Origin: Proteiniborus sp. MB09-C3
GTDB lineage: Bacteria; Bacillota; Clostridia; Tissierellales; Proteiniboraceae
NCBI RefSeq assembly: GCF_030263895.1
Contig: NZ_CP127161.1
Span: forward strand, 2,542,001-2,606,000
Direction of reading: 5' to 3'
DNA: 64,000 nucleotides
Part shown: one piece after another, positions 8,432 through 16,533 of the stretch
Layout: every line of letters starts with the position of its first letter
How positions within the stretch are numbered: position 1 is the stretch's first letter
The notes under the pieces: model-generated
Database searches by the model: none
The model's input: the letters and a program-made list of their open reading frames with translations, nothing else
Told to the model about the DNA's origin: nothing
Made by a program: the position numbers and the translations under genes

Positions 8432-8456
8432 AAAATAAAAGAACTGATTAATCAGT
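8432..8456 (-). terminator. Terminator after the rpiR-type regulator
   Basis: A dyad ACTGATTAATCAGT (8443-8456) overlaps the stop codon and is followed on the minus strand by a TTCTTTTATTTT tract. Confidence 0.7.
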
Positions 8457-9347
8457 CCCTTTATTATCACTACCATATGATTTATCCTTGTTATCGTAAA
8501 CATTGTATTCCTTCCAAATATTCTCTAGTTCATTAAAATATTGTCCTATATCATCTCTTTCTCTCATGCCTATTGCAATTATCAGTGCGTTTAGTAGGCT
8601 CATAGGTGCTACCAAGGAGTCAACAAAAGACAACATGTTGCTCCTAGCAATAAGTGTATAGTCTGCTATGCTAGCTATTGGAGAAATCAAACTATCGGTA
8701 ATACCCACAACCTTACATTGCTGTGCTTTTACATATTTAAGTGCATCTAAGGTTCTCCTAGAATATCGGGGATAGCTTATTCCTATTACTAAATCATCCT
8801 TTGTTACTCTGATGAGCTGCTCAAAAATATCACTTATTCCTGTCCTTATAACCTTAACGTCGTCTACGATTATTCCCAAATAGAACCCTAAATAATCTGC
8901 TAATGCGGTTGAGCTACGAAGGCCCAATATATATACCCTTTTAGCTCCTAAAATACTATCTATAACCTTATCAAAGGTTTCAACGTTTATCTCATCTATG
9001 GTAGCCTTTATATTCTCCATATCAGTCCTTAGAACCTTTTTCAGACCTACCTCATTATCTGAATACTCCCCAGACATACTCAATCTTTGGACAGTTGTGA
9101 GTTTGTTTTTTATAAGCTCCTGTAATGCTCTTTGTAAACTTGGATATCCAGCAAATCCTAAGGTCAAAGCGAACCTCACTACTGTAGACTCACTTACTCC
9201 GACCACTTCTCCTAATTTTGCAGCAGTCATAAATGCTGCTTTATCATAGTTAGACATAATATACTCTGCAATAAGTCTTTGTCCTTTACTAAGCCTTGTA
9301 AAATTCATCTGAATAACTTTCATTAGATCCTTCTTTTTATCTTCCAT
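8448..9347 (-). CDS. MurR/RpiR family transcriptional regulator
   Basis: A 299-residue regulator. It has an N-terminal HTH_6 domain (about residues 5-80, with LSKGQRLIAEYIM and GVSESTVVRFALTLGFAGYPSLQ as the helix-turn-helix) and a C-terminal SIS sugar-isomerase-like effector domain (about 125-260, GAKRVYILGLRSSTALADYLG and VIGISYPRYSRRTLDAL). The family senses phosphosugars and represses or activates carbohydrate genes. It lies four bases downstream of korC, at the end of the korDABC cluster, so it may be co-transcribed with and control 2-oxoacid oxidation. The effector is unknown. The C-terminal tail is charged and low in complexity. Confidence 0.9.
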   Translation of the reverse strand: MEDKKKDLMKVIQMNFTRLSKGQRLIAEYIMSNYDKAAFMTAAKLGEVVGVSESTVVRFALTLGFAGYPSLQRALQELIKNKLTTVQRLSMSGEYSDNEVGLKKVLRTDMENIKATIDEINVETFDKVIDSILGAKRVYILGLRSSTALADYLGFYLGIIVDDVKVIRTGISDIFEQLIRVTKDDLVIGISYPRYSRRTLDALKYVKAQQCKVVGITDSLISPIASIADYTLIARSNMLSFVDSLVAPMSLLNALIIAIGMRERDDIGQYFNELENIWKEYNVYDNKDKSYGSDNKGTD

Positions 9348-9351
9348 AACA

Positions 9352-9894
9352 TCATTCCTTGCTTTCTTTTATAAGCTTCATACCTTCCTCTAATGCTTTT
9401 TCATTTAAAGCTTCTGTTCCCTTAGGTACTCTAGCTAAAACTGCACTTATCAAAGATTCTTTTGAGACTATTTGAGAAATACAATTAATTGCACCAAGTG
9501 CAACAATATTTGCAACTAAGGGCTTCATCAACTTATCATTTGCAGTATCTAGTATTGGAATACTAATTATATTAATGTCATCTCTCTTTGGATGATCAAT
9601 ACTGCTATCAACTACCAATGTACCACCTTTTTTTAAAGTATCAATGTATTTATCACAAGAAAGCTGAGTTAGAGCTAATAATAGATCGCTATCCTTTACT
9701 TTAGGATAATGAATCTCCTCGTCACTTATTATAACTTCTGCTTTACTTGCTCCACCTCTGGCCTCAGGACCATATGACTGAGATTGTATGGCGTTTTTCC
9801 CATCTTCAATTGCAGCCTCGGCTAAAATTATACCAGCCAATATTAATCCTTGTCCTCCTGAACCGCTTAGTCGTATTTCATATTGACTAGACAT
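9352..9894 (-). CDS. korC: 2-oxoacid:ferredoxin oxidoreductase, gamma subunit
   Basis: The 180-residue gamma subunit of a 2-oxoacid:ferredoxin oxidoreductase. It carries the family hallmarks RLSGSGGQGLILAGIILAEAA (residues 7-27) and SQSYGPEARGGASKAEVIIS, which contribute the coenzyme A and thiamine-diphosphate environment. Together with korD, A and B it forms a four-subunit complex that oxidatively decarboxylates a 2-oxoacid (2-oxoglutarate by closest gene organisation) to acyl-CoA and reduces ferredoxin. It is encoded one base after korB, so it is co-translated. Specificity for 2-oxoglutarate versus branched-chain 2-oxoacids is an inference from subunit layout and is not proven. Confidence 0.92.
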   Translation of the reverse strand: MSSQYEIRLSGSGGQGLILAGIILAEAAIEDGKNAIQSQSYGPEARGGASKAEVIISDEEIHYPKVKDSDLLLALTQLSCDKYIDTLKKGGTLVVDSSIDHPKRDDINIISIPILDTANDKLMKPLVANIVALGAINCISQIVSKESLISAVLARVPKGTEALNEKALEEGMKLIKESKE

Positions 9895-9895
9895 A

Positions 9896-10717
9896 CTATC
9901 TCTCCTTTTGAAAACTATCGATTATTTTTTGGTACTCCTCAGTATATTCAGTTCTAGCAACTTTATGAAATTCTCCGATTACAAGCTTTCCTACAATCTG
10001 ATCATCAGCTAATTTTTCAGCTGCTTTAATATTTACTGAGCTTTCTTTTAAATAATTCATCATATCAACTGCGTTTCCCATTTTGTTTTTTCTTCCAAAA
10101 TATGTTGGACATATACTTGCAACTTCAACAAATGAAAATCCTTTGTTTTTAATACCTTCTTCAACTTGACTAATGACCATGTTAGCATGGTAAGCTGTTG
10201 TCCTCGCAACATAGGTTGCACCAGCAGCCTTTACAAGTTGACATAAATCAAAATTAGAATCAATATTTCCATAGGGAGCAGTTGTTCCAATAGCACCAGT
10301 AGGCGTTGCAGGCGAATATTGACCTCCAGTCATACCATATATATTATTATTAAACACAATTGTAGTAATACCAATGTTTCTCCTTGCAGAATGAATTAGA
10401 TGGTTTCCTCCTATTGCGGCACAATCTCCATCACCTGTGATAACTATTACTTCTAGCTTTGGGTTTGCCATCTTTATTCCTGTTGCAAAGGCTAAGGCTC
10501 TTCCATGGGTAGTATGCAAAGTATTGAAATCCATGTAGCCAGTAGCTCTTGAAGAACATCCGATTCCAGACACTATACATACATTATCCTTATCTAAGCC
10601 TAAATTATCGATAGCTTTAGCAATTGACCTCATGACTATGCCATTGCTGCATCCAGGACACCAAATATGAGGTAATTTATTTGATCTAAAATAAGTTTCA
10701 ACAAGTTTGCTAGGCAC
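9896..10717 (-). CDS. korB: 2-oxoacid:ferredoxin oxidoreductase, beta subunit (TPP-binding)
   Basis: The 273-residue thiamine-diphosphate subunit. HIWCPGCSNGIVMRS (about residues 17-31) matches the conserved N-terminal CxxC region, and the TPP/Mg motif GDGDCAAIGGNHLIHSARR with NNNIYGMTGGQYSPATPTG binds the cofactor. It works with KorA (pyrimidine-binding), KorC and the ferredoxin KorD. The length is typical of the short KorB type and shorter than one-chain PFOR enzymes. The start is GTG behind AAGGAGG, two bases after korA. Both gene order and subunit sizes fit the clostridial korDABC operon. Confidence 0.94.
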   Translation of the reverse strand: MPSKLVETYFRSNKLPHIWCPGCSNGIVMRSIAKAIDNLGLDKDNVCIVSGIGCSSRATGYMDFNTLHTTHGRALAFATGIKMANPKLEVIVITGDGDCAAIGGNHLIHSARRNIGITTIVFNNNIYGMTGGQYSPATPTGAIGTTAPYGNIDSNFDLCQLVKAAGATYVARTTAYHANMVISQVEEGIKNKGFSFVEVASICPTYFGRKNKMGNAVDMMNYLKESSVNIKAAEKLADDQIVGKLVIGEFHKVARTEYTEEYQKIIDSFQKER

Positions 10718-10718
10718 T

Positions 10719-11858
10719 TTAATAGACCTCCTTAATCTTAGCTAGAATTTCATCAGGTGATATCAATTCACCATTTACTCTATTACATCTGTGTACATTA
10801 GAATATTTATTAGCTACTCTTTCTACTTCCAAAACATATTGACCCAAATTCATTTCTGCTACTATAATCGTTTTTATTTTTTCTGATAGTTTAGCAATTT
10901 GCTTATCTAAAAATGGCCATATTGTCATTGGTCTAAATAATCCAACTTTTATACCTTGTTGTCTAGCTAGTTCAACTGCACATTTTGCAGATCTAGCAGT
11001 TCCACCATAGGCTATAATTGCGATTTCAGCATCATCTAGCATATATTCTTCATATATAGATATATCATTTTTATTTAACTCCACCTTGTTTACAAGTCTT
11101 GATACTAGCTTTTCTGCTACTTCAGGTTTTCCACTTGGGAAACCGGTTTCATCATGTACAAGACCAGTAACATGATATCTATATCCTTCACCAAATGAAA
11201 TCATTCTAGGTGCAATTTCTCCTTCCAAAACCTCATAAGGCTTGTATTGAGTACTACTTTTTTCCGGTCTCATTCTATCAATAATTTCAATCTCTTCAAT
11301 ATTAGGTATCTCAATCTTTTCTCTAAGATGACCTATAACTTCGTCCATTAGCAATATTACAGGAGTTCTATATTTTTCTGCAAAATTAAAGGCTTTTACT
11401 GTTAAGTCAAAGGTTTCTCTAACTGATGATGGTGTAAGTGCAATAATTGGATGATCACCATGGGTTCCCCATCTTGCTTGCATTACATCTCCTTGTGCAG
11501 GAGCTGTTGGTAAACCAGTGCTGGGGCCTCCTCTTTGGACATTTACAACTACACAGGGTACTTCTGCAATGGCAGCATAACCAAGATTCTCTTGCTTTAA
11601 AGAGAAACCAGGTCCACTAGTAGCAGTCATTGATTTTAATCCAGCCAATGAAGCTCCTATGACAGCTCCCATACTAGCTATTTCGTCTTCCATCTGTATA
11701 AACTTGCCACCAATTTTGGGTAACTTTTCAGCAGAAATCTCAGCTATTTCAGTTGATGGTGTAATTGGATATCCTGCATAAAATCTCATTCCTGCAGCAA
11801 TTGCTCCCTCAACACAAGCTTCATTTCCCTGCATTAACTTAATCCTTTTACTGTCCAT
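10719..11858 (-). CDS. korA: 2-oxoacid:ferredoxin oxidoreductase, alpha subunit
   Basis: The 379-residue alpha subunit, which supplies the TPP pyrimidine-binding domain and the C-terminal transketolase-like domain. Recognisable stretches are MQGNEACVEGAIAAGMRFYAGYPITPSTE at the N-terminus, TATSGPGFSLKQENLGYAAIAEVP, and QRGGPSTGLPTAPAQGD (residues about 108-124). The C-terminal part (IIAYGGTARSAKCAVELARQQGIKVGLFRP) is the conserved swivelling domain. The start overlaps the korD 3' end by 11 bases. It is part of a complex feeding reduced ferredoxin into anaerobic energy metabolism. The 2-oxoglutarate assignment is the likeliest but is an inference. Confidence 0.94.
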   Translation of the reverse strand: MDSKRIKLMQGNEACVEGAIAAGMRFYAGYPITPSTEIAEISAEKLPKIGGKFIQMEDEIASMGAVIGASLAGLKSMTATSGPGFSLKQENLGYAAIAEVPCVVVNVQRGGPSTGLPTAPAQGDVMQARWGTHGDHPIIALTPSSVRETFDLTVKAFNFAEKYRTPVILLMDEVIGHLREKIEIPNIEEIEIIDRMRPEKSSTQYKPYEVLEGEIAPRMISFGEGYRYHVTGLVHDETGFPSGKPEVAEKLVSRLVNKVELNKNDISIYEEYMLDDAEIAIIAYGGTARSAKCAVELARQQGIKVGLFRPMTIWPFLDKQIAKLSEKIKTIIVAEMNLGQYVLEVERVANKYSNVHRCNRVNGELISPDEILAKIKEVY

Positions 11859-12060
11859 CTTCCCTACCTCCTAAGTAAATTGCATAATCCGGGCATCTTA
11901 GCTCGCACTGTCCACATTTAATACATGCCTCTATGTTTTTGATTTTTATTTTGCCATGTTCAAGTCCTAGAACATTTTTGGGGCAAAACTCTACACAAAT
12001 CCCACAACCTTTACACCACTCTACATTAAGTTTAAGTACTTTTTCACTTGTGGTAGCCAA
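11848..12060 (-). CDS. korD: 2-oxoacid:ferredoxin oxidoreductase, ferredoxin-like delta subunit
   Basis: A 70-residue 2[4Fe-4S] ferredoxin subunit. The two cluster motifs are CKGCGICVEFCP (about residues 15-26) and CIKCGQCELRCP (about 45-56), spaced as in bacterial ferredoxins. It passes electrons from the KorAB catalytic core to free ferredoxin. It is the first gene of the operon; the start is TTG at 12060 behind GGGGGAC, and its 3' end overlaps korA by 11 bases. A strong vegetative promoter lies about 45-73 bases upstream of the start codon. Confidence 0.93.
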   Translation of the reverse strand: MATTSEKVLKLNVEWCKGCGICVEFCPKNVLGLEHGKIKIKNIEACIKCGQCELRCPDYAIYLGGREDGQ

Positions 12061-12463
12061 TTTAAAGTCCCCCTTATAATATTGTTAAAATATTCTACAA
12101 ATACATGATATCAAAATATACATATATATGCAATTTTTATTTCATTTTTTTAACTAATTGCACAATTTTGCAAGTTTGACTTCATGTGTTACAAGTACGA
12201 TTACAACGACTTTTTTATGCTTAGAATTTAAAAATAATATATTTTAATATTTTTATTTTATAAGCAAATACTAATTATTGTCTTGCATAAAATAATCTTT
12301 TGCGATAGTTAATAACAACTGCTCGGCTGAGATACTTAGAGTTTATAAGCTTGTTACGAGCTGAGCTCCATTCCCTAACAAATTCTCTAAGCTCGTACTC
12401 AATACGATTTTATATTAACTAGCATATAGGATTAAATTTTCAACGTTTTATGGGAGTGATTTT
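12061..12463. other. 403-bp divergent intergenic region between korD and the forward gene
   Basis: The left part carries the kor promoter (see 12105-12133) and a dyad TTGCA-N6-TGCAA (12158-12173) just upstream of it that could be an operator. TTACAA is repeated at a 12-base interval near 12190-12207. The right part, about 12318-12420, can fold: CTTAGAG pairs with CTCTAAG and TTGTT with AACAA around an inner AGCT-rich hairpin. A weak plus-strand promoter (TTGCAT, 17 bases, TAGTTA) at 12283-12311 would make this fold the leader of the 12464 gene. I see no protein gene here. Confidence 0.5.
12105..12133 (-). promoter_or_regulatory. Vegetative promoter of the kor operon
   Basis: On the minus strand the -35 is TTGCAT (12128-12133), the spacer 17 bases, and the -10 TATCAT (12105-12110), with an extended TG one base before the -10. 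Position and spacing fit a sigma-A promoter for korDABC. Confidence 0.7.
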
Positions 12464-13102
12464 ATGATACAAATTGATGATGCAGGAAGTGGAAGTTTAA
12501 TAGGAGGCACATGTATAGGTGCAATAAGAAAAGAAACTATGGAATATAGATATGATATTATTCCTGTAGAGCTTTATAAAGGCTCTGCCTTTACCGAAAA
12601 AAAATATCTAGATTATGTAACAACAATAGTAAGTAATCTATTTAGAGAGCTTAATGTGGATAAAAAGGAAGAAATTCATGTATGCAGAGGATACATGTTT
12701 GATGAGCTTAGAAAATGGCTGTCAAGAGAAAGATATAACTATCTAAGCTGCAAAATAGATGAACCATTACAAACTATTATTGAAGAAACTTTTGAAAGTT
12801 ATTGCCTAGATTTAGGTCTTTACAAAGATTATATCCGCTTTAACAAATATCCCTTTCATTTCCACACAATATTGAAATGGGTATATGCTGATTATGAAAA
12901 TAGAAAGGAACTATGCAAAACAGGTTGGAAGAGCTGGAAAAAGTATGGTAACCTAGATACGATTATTAAAGACACTTCCATTCAAAAAAATAATATTATA
13001 TGTTTAAGATGCGGCAACCCTATAATAAAAAATACTAAAGTGAAAGCTATAACTTATATTAGCAACAGGAAAACAACACTCCTATTACATGAAAACTGTT
13101 AA
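12464..13102 (+). CDS. Uncharacterised protein with RNase H-like N-terminus and C-terminal Cys/His motif
   Basis: A 212-residue protein I cannot assign to a named family. It is one of only two genes on the plus strand. The first 20 residues (IDDAGSGSLIGGTCIGAI) read like the first acidic, glycine-rich strand of an RNase H/RuvC-type fold, and later acidic pairs (IDEPLQTIIEETFE, about 104-117) could complete such a site. The C-terminus has CLRCG (about 182-186) and HENC at the very end, a CxxC...HxxC arrangement that could bind zinc. The ATG lies behind GGGAGTGATTTT. The codon use is A/T-rich like its neighbours. Nuclease activity is speculation; existence as a gene is well supported by length and ribosome-binding site. 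Confidence 0.75.
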   Translation: MIQIDDAGSGSLIGGTCIGAIRKETMEYRYDIIPVELYKGSAFTEKKYLDYVTTIVSNLFRELNVDKKEEIHVCRGYMFDELRKWLSRERYNYLSCKIDEPLQTIIEETFESYCLDLGLYKDYIRFNKYPFHFHTILKWVYADYENRKELCKTGWKSWKKYGNLDTIIKDTSIQKNNIICLRCGNPIIKNTKVKAITYISNRKTTLLLHENC

Positions 13103-13114
13103 TCAGCTTCTTTG

Positions 13115-13226
13115 CAATATAGAAATAGGATAAATACTAAACTTGACTAGTATTTATCCTATAACATCCTATAAATGATTTTCAGTAGATTAATAAAATG
13201 AAGTCTCTACTAGCATTTCTATATTG
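13115..13226. repeat. 112-bp inverted-repeat element between convergent genes
   Basis: Twelve-base inverted ends CAATATAGAAAT (13115-13126) and ATTTCTATATTG (13215-13226) enclose a 15-bp perfect hairpin (13125-13162) and a smaller stem (AGTAGA/TCTACT). The right end overlaps the oadA stop codon. It may be a bidirectional terminator between the convergent 12464 and oadA genes, or a small palindromic MITE-like insertion. Confidence 0.5.
13125..13162. terminator. Long perfect hairpin between convergent genes, likely bidirectional terminator
   Basis: A 15-bp perfect stem ATAGGATAAATACTA / TAGTATTTATCCTAT with an 8-base loop, located 22 bases after the stop of the forward gene and about 56 bases after the oadA stop. 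There are no long T-tracts, so it may act mainly as a transcript-stabilising or blocking structure. Confidence 0.6.
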
Positions 13227-14616
13227 GATAAGTTTTTTCTTCTACATTAAGCAATGAACTATCTATTTTATATTTTTCAGTCTGTCTATATTGAAAAAAG
13301 CTAATTGCAACTTGTGGAAAAGAAGCATAAGTCAATACATCTTCATCTTGCTCAATGTATTCTCTTATTTCATTTTTTATCTTCTCAAGCTGTGGCTCTA
13401 ATAAATCCGCTGGTCTGCCAGTATACACTTTTTCATCGCCAATTATTTTTTCCTTAATATCGTCTGAAATAGGAACTGCTGGCTTACCATAAAGTCCCTT
13501 TACATAGTTTCTGACTTCTGAAGGAACCATTTTATACCGTTCTCCTAATATTACATTAAAAACGGCTTGAGTGCCTACCATTTGACTCATTGGTGTCACC
13601 AATGGAGGAAACCCTAAGTCTTCTCTAACCTTTGGAATTTCATTAAGAACCTTGTCAAACTTTTCTAGGGAGCCTTGCTTTTCAAGCTGAGAAACTAGAT
13701 TTGAGAGCATACCACCTGGAACCTGATTTATAAGAGTTCTACTGTCTACTCCTAAAACCTTAGGATTTAAAATACCTTCTTTAATGTACTTTTCCCTTAT
13801 GGGCTTTAAGTAATCTGCAATATCAGCAACCAAGCTTAAATCTAGCCCAGTATCATAGGGAGAATTCTTTAATGATGCAATCATAGATTCAGTAGATGGC
13901 TGACTTGTTCCCATACTAAAAGGTGAAAGAGCCGTATCTATAATATCAACTCCTGCTTCTACTCCTTTCATGTATGTTTGATTAGCAACACCACTGGTAA
14001 AGTGAGAATGGAGTTGTAATGGAATCTTAACCTCATTTTTTAATTTACTAACTAATTCATAAGCAGTATATGGTAACAGTATTCCAGACATATCCTTTAT
14101 ACAAATAGAATCTGCTCCCATATTCTCCATTTCTTTTGATAATTTAACATAGTATTCAATATCATGGACTGGACTTATGGTATAAGAAATAGCAGCCTGA
14201 GCATGTCCTCCAGCTTTTTTCGTAGCTTCTATTGAAGTTCTTAGATTTCTGACATCATTTAATGCATCAAATATTCTTATAATATCAATACCATTATCAA
14301 TAGATTTTTTCACAAATTCTTCAACCACATCATCAGGATAATTTTTATACCCCAAAAGATTTTGTCCCCTAAGAAGCATTTGAAGCTTGGTCTTTTTAAT
14401 TACTTTCCTTAGCTTTCTAAGTCTTTCCCATGGATCCTCGTTCAAAAACCTTAAACAAGCATCAAAAGTGGCTCCTCCCCATACCTCCAAGGAGTGAAAT
14501 CCGACCTCATCTAGTCTTCCTGCAATAGGAAGCATTTCATCCGTTCTCATTCGTGTAGCAATTAAAGATTGATGAGCATCTCTAAAAATCGTCTCCGTAA
14601 TTTTTGGTTTAGTCAT
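13219..14616 (-). CDS. oadA: Oxaloacetate decarboxylase alpha subunit / pyruvate carboxylase subunit B (carboxyltransferase)
   Basis: A 465-residue carboxyltransferase that moves CO2 between biotin and pyruvate/oxaloacetate. Metal and active-site motifs are visible: ETIFRDAHQS (about 7-16), LLRGQNLLGYKNYPDD, CIKDMSG with the carboxylated-lysine position (about 172-178), and QLHSHFTSG (about 197-205). A PYC/OADA helical domain fills about 300-460. There is no biotinyl (AMKM) domain, so biotin must sit on a separate protein, which is not in this window. The membrane beta and gamma subunits of a sodium-pump decarboxylase are also absent. The role could therefore be anaplerotic carboxylation, decarboxylation or a transcarboxylase subunit. 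The ATG follows CTAGGGGGAATGTGTT. Confidence 0.88.
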   Translation of the reverse strand: MTKPKITETIFRDAHQSLIATRMRTDEMLPIAGRLDEVGFHSLEVWGGATFDACLRFLNEDPWERLRKLRKVIKKTKLQMLLRGQNLLGYKNYPDDVVEEFVKKSIDNGIDIIRIFDALNDVRNLRTSIEATKKAGGHAQAAISYTISPVHDIEYYVKLSKEMENMGADSICIKDMSGILLPYTAYELVSKLKNEVKIPLQLHSHFTSGVANQTYMKGVEAGVDIIDTALSPFSMGTSQPSTESMIASLKNSPYDTGLDLSLVADIADYLKPIREKYIKEGILNPKVLGVDSRTLINQVPGGMLSNLVSQLEKQGSLEKFDKVLNEIPKVREDLGFPPLVTPMSQMVGTQAVFNVILGERYKMVPSEVRNYVKGLYGKPAVPISDDIKEKIIGDEKVYTGRPADLLEPQLEKIKNEIREYIEQDEDVLTYASFPQVAISFFQYRQTEKYKIDSSLLNVEEKTYPI

Positions 14617-14634
14617 AACACATTCCCCCTAGGT

Positions 14635-15207
14635 TTATAATTTATTTTTCTCTACACAATAAAGCACAGGTGGGTAATTAATTTGATTGATGAACTCAAA
14701 TTTTAGGACATTAAATTTCTTCTGGTCTATGACCGAAAAGTATTTATTAATCTGCCTATCTTCTGTTTTTCCTTCGTTATGACCTACATATGTTGTAACT
14801 AATAGCAAACCATTTTCCTTAAGTAAATCTAAGCTTTTTTCTAGTGCAATAACCGTAGTTTCCGCCTTCGTAACTATATCATGACTTCCTCCAGGTAAGT
14901 AGCCTAAATTAAAAACAATTAAATCAGCTTTATCTACTACATACTGATCAATATTTTCATGACTATCTTTTATTAAATATACACTTTCATTAAAATTATT
15001 CTCAATTAATTTTAAATTAGTATTATTTATTGCAGATTCTTGAATATCGAATCCATAAACTTTTCCTTCTTCTCCAACCAGTTGGGCAAGTAAAAGAGTA
15101 TCATTTCCATTTCCCACTGTGGCATCTACAACGATATTTCCCTTCGAAATCCTTTTTATCATTAGCGCTTTAGCAATACTCACAACATTGTTAAAATATT
15201 TGTACAC
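14635..15207 (-). CDS. mnmM: tRNA (mnm5s2U34)-methyltransferase MnmM (YtqB family)
   Basis: A 190-residue class I SAM methyltransferase. VVDATVGNGNDTLLLAQLVG (about 27-46) is the SAM loop of this family, and the signature FNLGYLPGGSHDI (about 99-111) matches MnmM/YtqB, the enzyme that methylates the aminomethyl group of wobble uridine in tRNA of Gram-positive bacteria. The closest alternative is a generic rRNA-methylase-like annotation. The start is GTG at 15207 with AAGGAG eight bases upstream, four bases after the GNAT gene. It is followed closely by oadA, with which it may share a transcript. Confidence 0.88.
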   Translation of the reverse strand: MYKYFNNVVSIAKALMIKRISKGNIVVDATVGNGNDTLLLAQLVGEEGKVYGFDIQESAINNTNLKLIENNFNESVYLIKDSHENIDQYVVDKADLIVFNLGYLPGGSHDIVTKAETTVIALEKSLDLLKENGLLLVTTYVGHNEGKTEDRQINKYFSVIDQKKFNVLKFEFINQINYPPVLYCVEKNKL

Positions 15208-15211
15208 CTTG

Positions 15212-15655
15212 TCAGCTCCTTCTGCAAGAGCAACAGCCCTTTTTAAAAAACTCTTCTATATTACATGCTAAAATAATATCCGTATCTAATGCTGCAGTTA
15301 AAGCTAATTTCTCATCAATTTTTTTAGCCTTAGAAAAACCCTTTTTAATAAAGTATTGATTATCTCCAATAAAAAAGGCTTTCTTTATACCATTTATTAA
15401 GCAATAATTTAAAACAGCCCTTAATAGCCCATCGCCTAAGTTGTCTCCTCTTTTATTTTCATTAATCATTAGGAAATTCAATATAGCATAGTCATTATTA
15501 ATACTTATATTACAGCCTCCAACTATCTTGCCATTATCCTCTAAAACATAGGATACACTGTTATCACTCATATTATTATCTATCTTATATCCTCTTGACA
15601 TTTCAGCAATAGCTGCATTTTCTTCACTATTTTCTGTTTTTCTAACCACTATCAT
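15212..15655 (-). CDS. GNAT family N-acetyltransferase
   Basis: Encodes 147 residues from the ATG at 15655, chosen because AAAGGAG sits nine bases before it; the longer open frame up to 15757 runs through the rluB terminator hairpin and is not credible. A GNAT core is present: YVLEDNGKIVGGCNISINNDYAILNFLMINENKRGDNLGDGLL, with the acetyl-CoA loop being degenerate (RGDNLGDG). The C-terminus ends in a cysteine- and arginine-rich tail (KKGCCSCRRS), as seen in some clostridial GNATs. The substrate is unknown. It is adjacent to mnmM, likely in one operon. Confidence 0.82.
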   Translation of the reverse strand: MIVVRKTENSEENAAIAEMSRGYKIDNNMSDNSVSYVLEDNGKIVGGCNISINNDYAILNFLMINENKRGDNLGDGLLRAVLNYCLINGIKKAFFIGDNQYFIKKGFSKAKKIDEKLALTAALDTDIILACNIEEFFKKGCCSCRRS

Positions 15656-15744
15656 ATGAATCTTCTCCTTTATAGCCAGATTATACCAAATCACAATATA
15701 AAATTCAATCAATTTTATCAATATATAAAAATTAAGCCTGATCA

Positions 15745-15787
15745 AAAATCTAATCACTACGCAATTATTGCGTAATGATTAGATTTT
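15745..15787 (-). terminator. Terminator of rluB, 20-bp stem
   Basis: A 20-bp stem (15745-15764 with 15768-15787, one G-U pair, 3-base loop) includes the rluB stop codon and ends in a T-rich run on the minus strand. On the plus strand it is equally symmetric. Confidence 0.85.
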
Positions 15788-16486
15788 CTTTAGATATTCT
15801 ATTTCCTTGTCGTTTAAAAATCTCCAACAGCCTTTTTTCAAAGTCCCCAGTTCAAGATCACCAATTGCTATTCTTTTTAATGAAGTAACAGGGTGCCCAA
15901 TTTTATCACACATCTTTCTTATCTGCCTATTTTTACCTTCATGTATCTGAATCTTTACTACGCTTTTATCATTTATACTGCTTAATACTTCAATTTCAGC
16001 CTCAGAGGTAATGTGTCCATCAATTTCTAAACCATTCCTAAACCTTTCTAATTCTTCTTCTATTGGTTTACCTTTAACTGTCGCAATATATGTCTTAACA
16101 ACTTCATATTTAGGATGAATTAATCTATAAGCTAGTTCGCCATCATTTGTTAAAAGTAAAAGACCCGATGTATCATAATCAAGTCTGCCTACTGGATATA
16201 CTCTTTCCTTTATATTTTTTATTAAGTCCAGCACTGTCTTTCTATTATATTCATCTGATACTGTAGTAACATATCCTTTAGGCTTATTCATAATAATATA
16301 CACCTTTTTTTCTCTATGCTTAATTCTCTTGTTATCAACAGTAATGATATCGTGTAACGGATCTATCTTATGACCTAGCTCAGTTATGATTATTCCATTA
16401 ACTTTTACTCTTTTATCAGCTATTATCTCTTCTGATTTTCTCCTAGATGCAATTCCACATTGTGCCATAAACTTTTGTAACCTCAT
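15779..16486 (-). CDS. rluB: Ribosomal large-subunit pseudouridine synthase (RluB/RsuA family)
   Basis: A 235-residue RNA pseudouridine synthase. It has an N-terminal S4 RNA-binding domain (residues 1-60, MRLQKFMAQCGIASRRKSEE) and a catalytic domain with the aspartate motif VGRLDYDTSGLLLLTNDG (about 103-120). The C-terminal VKIQIHEGKNRQIRKMC motif is typical of the family. The RluB assignment (a 23S rRNA stem-loop near the peptidyl transferase centre) is by overall length and clostridial convention; RluE/F or RsuA are close alternatives. It is probably a single-gene transcript bounded by the 15745-15787 terminator. Confidence 0.9.
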   Translation of the reverse strand: MRLQKFMAQCGIASRRKSEEIIADKRVKVNGIIITELGHKIDPLHDIITVDNKRIKHREKKVYIIMNKPKGYVTTVSDEYNRKTVLDLIKNIKERVYPVGRLDYDTSGLLLLTNDGELAYRLIHPKYEVVKTYIATVKGKPIEEELERFRNGLEIDGHITSEAEIEVLSSINDKSVVKIQIHEGKNRQIRKMCDKIGHPVTSLKRIAIGDLELGTLKKGCWRFLNDKEIEYLKKI

Positions 16487-16533
16487 TAAACCCCTTCTCT
16501 CGTATACTTATTTGTTAAATGCCATTATTAGTA

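Noticed and set aside
15656-15757. N-terminal extension of the GNAT gene
   Set aside because: It runs into the rluB terminator hairpin and encodes an unconserved hydrophobic stretch; AAAGGAG favours the ATG at 15655.
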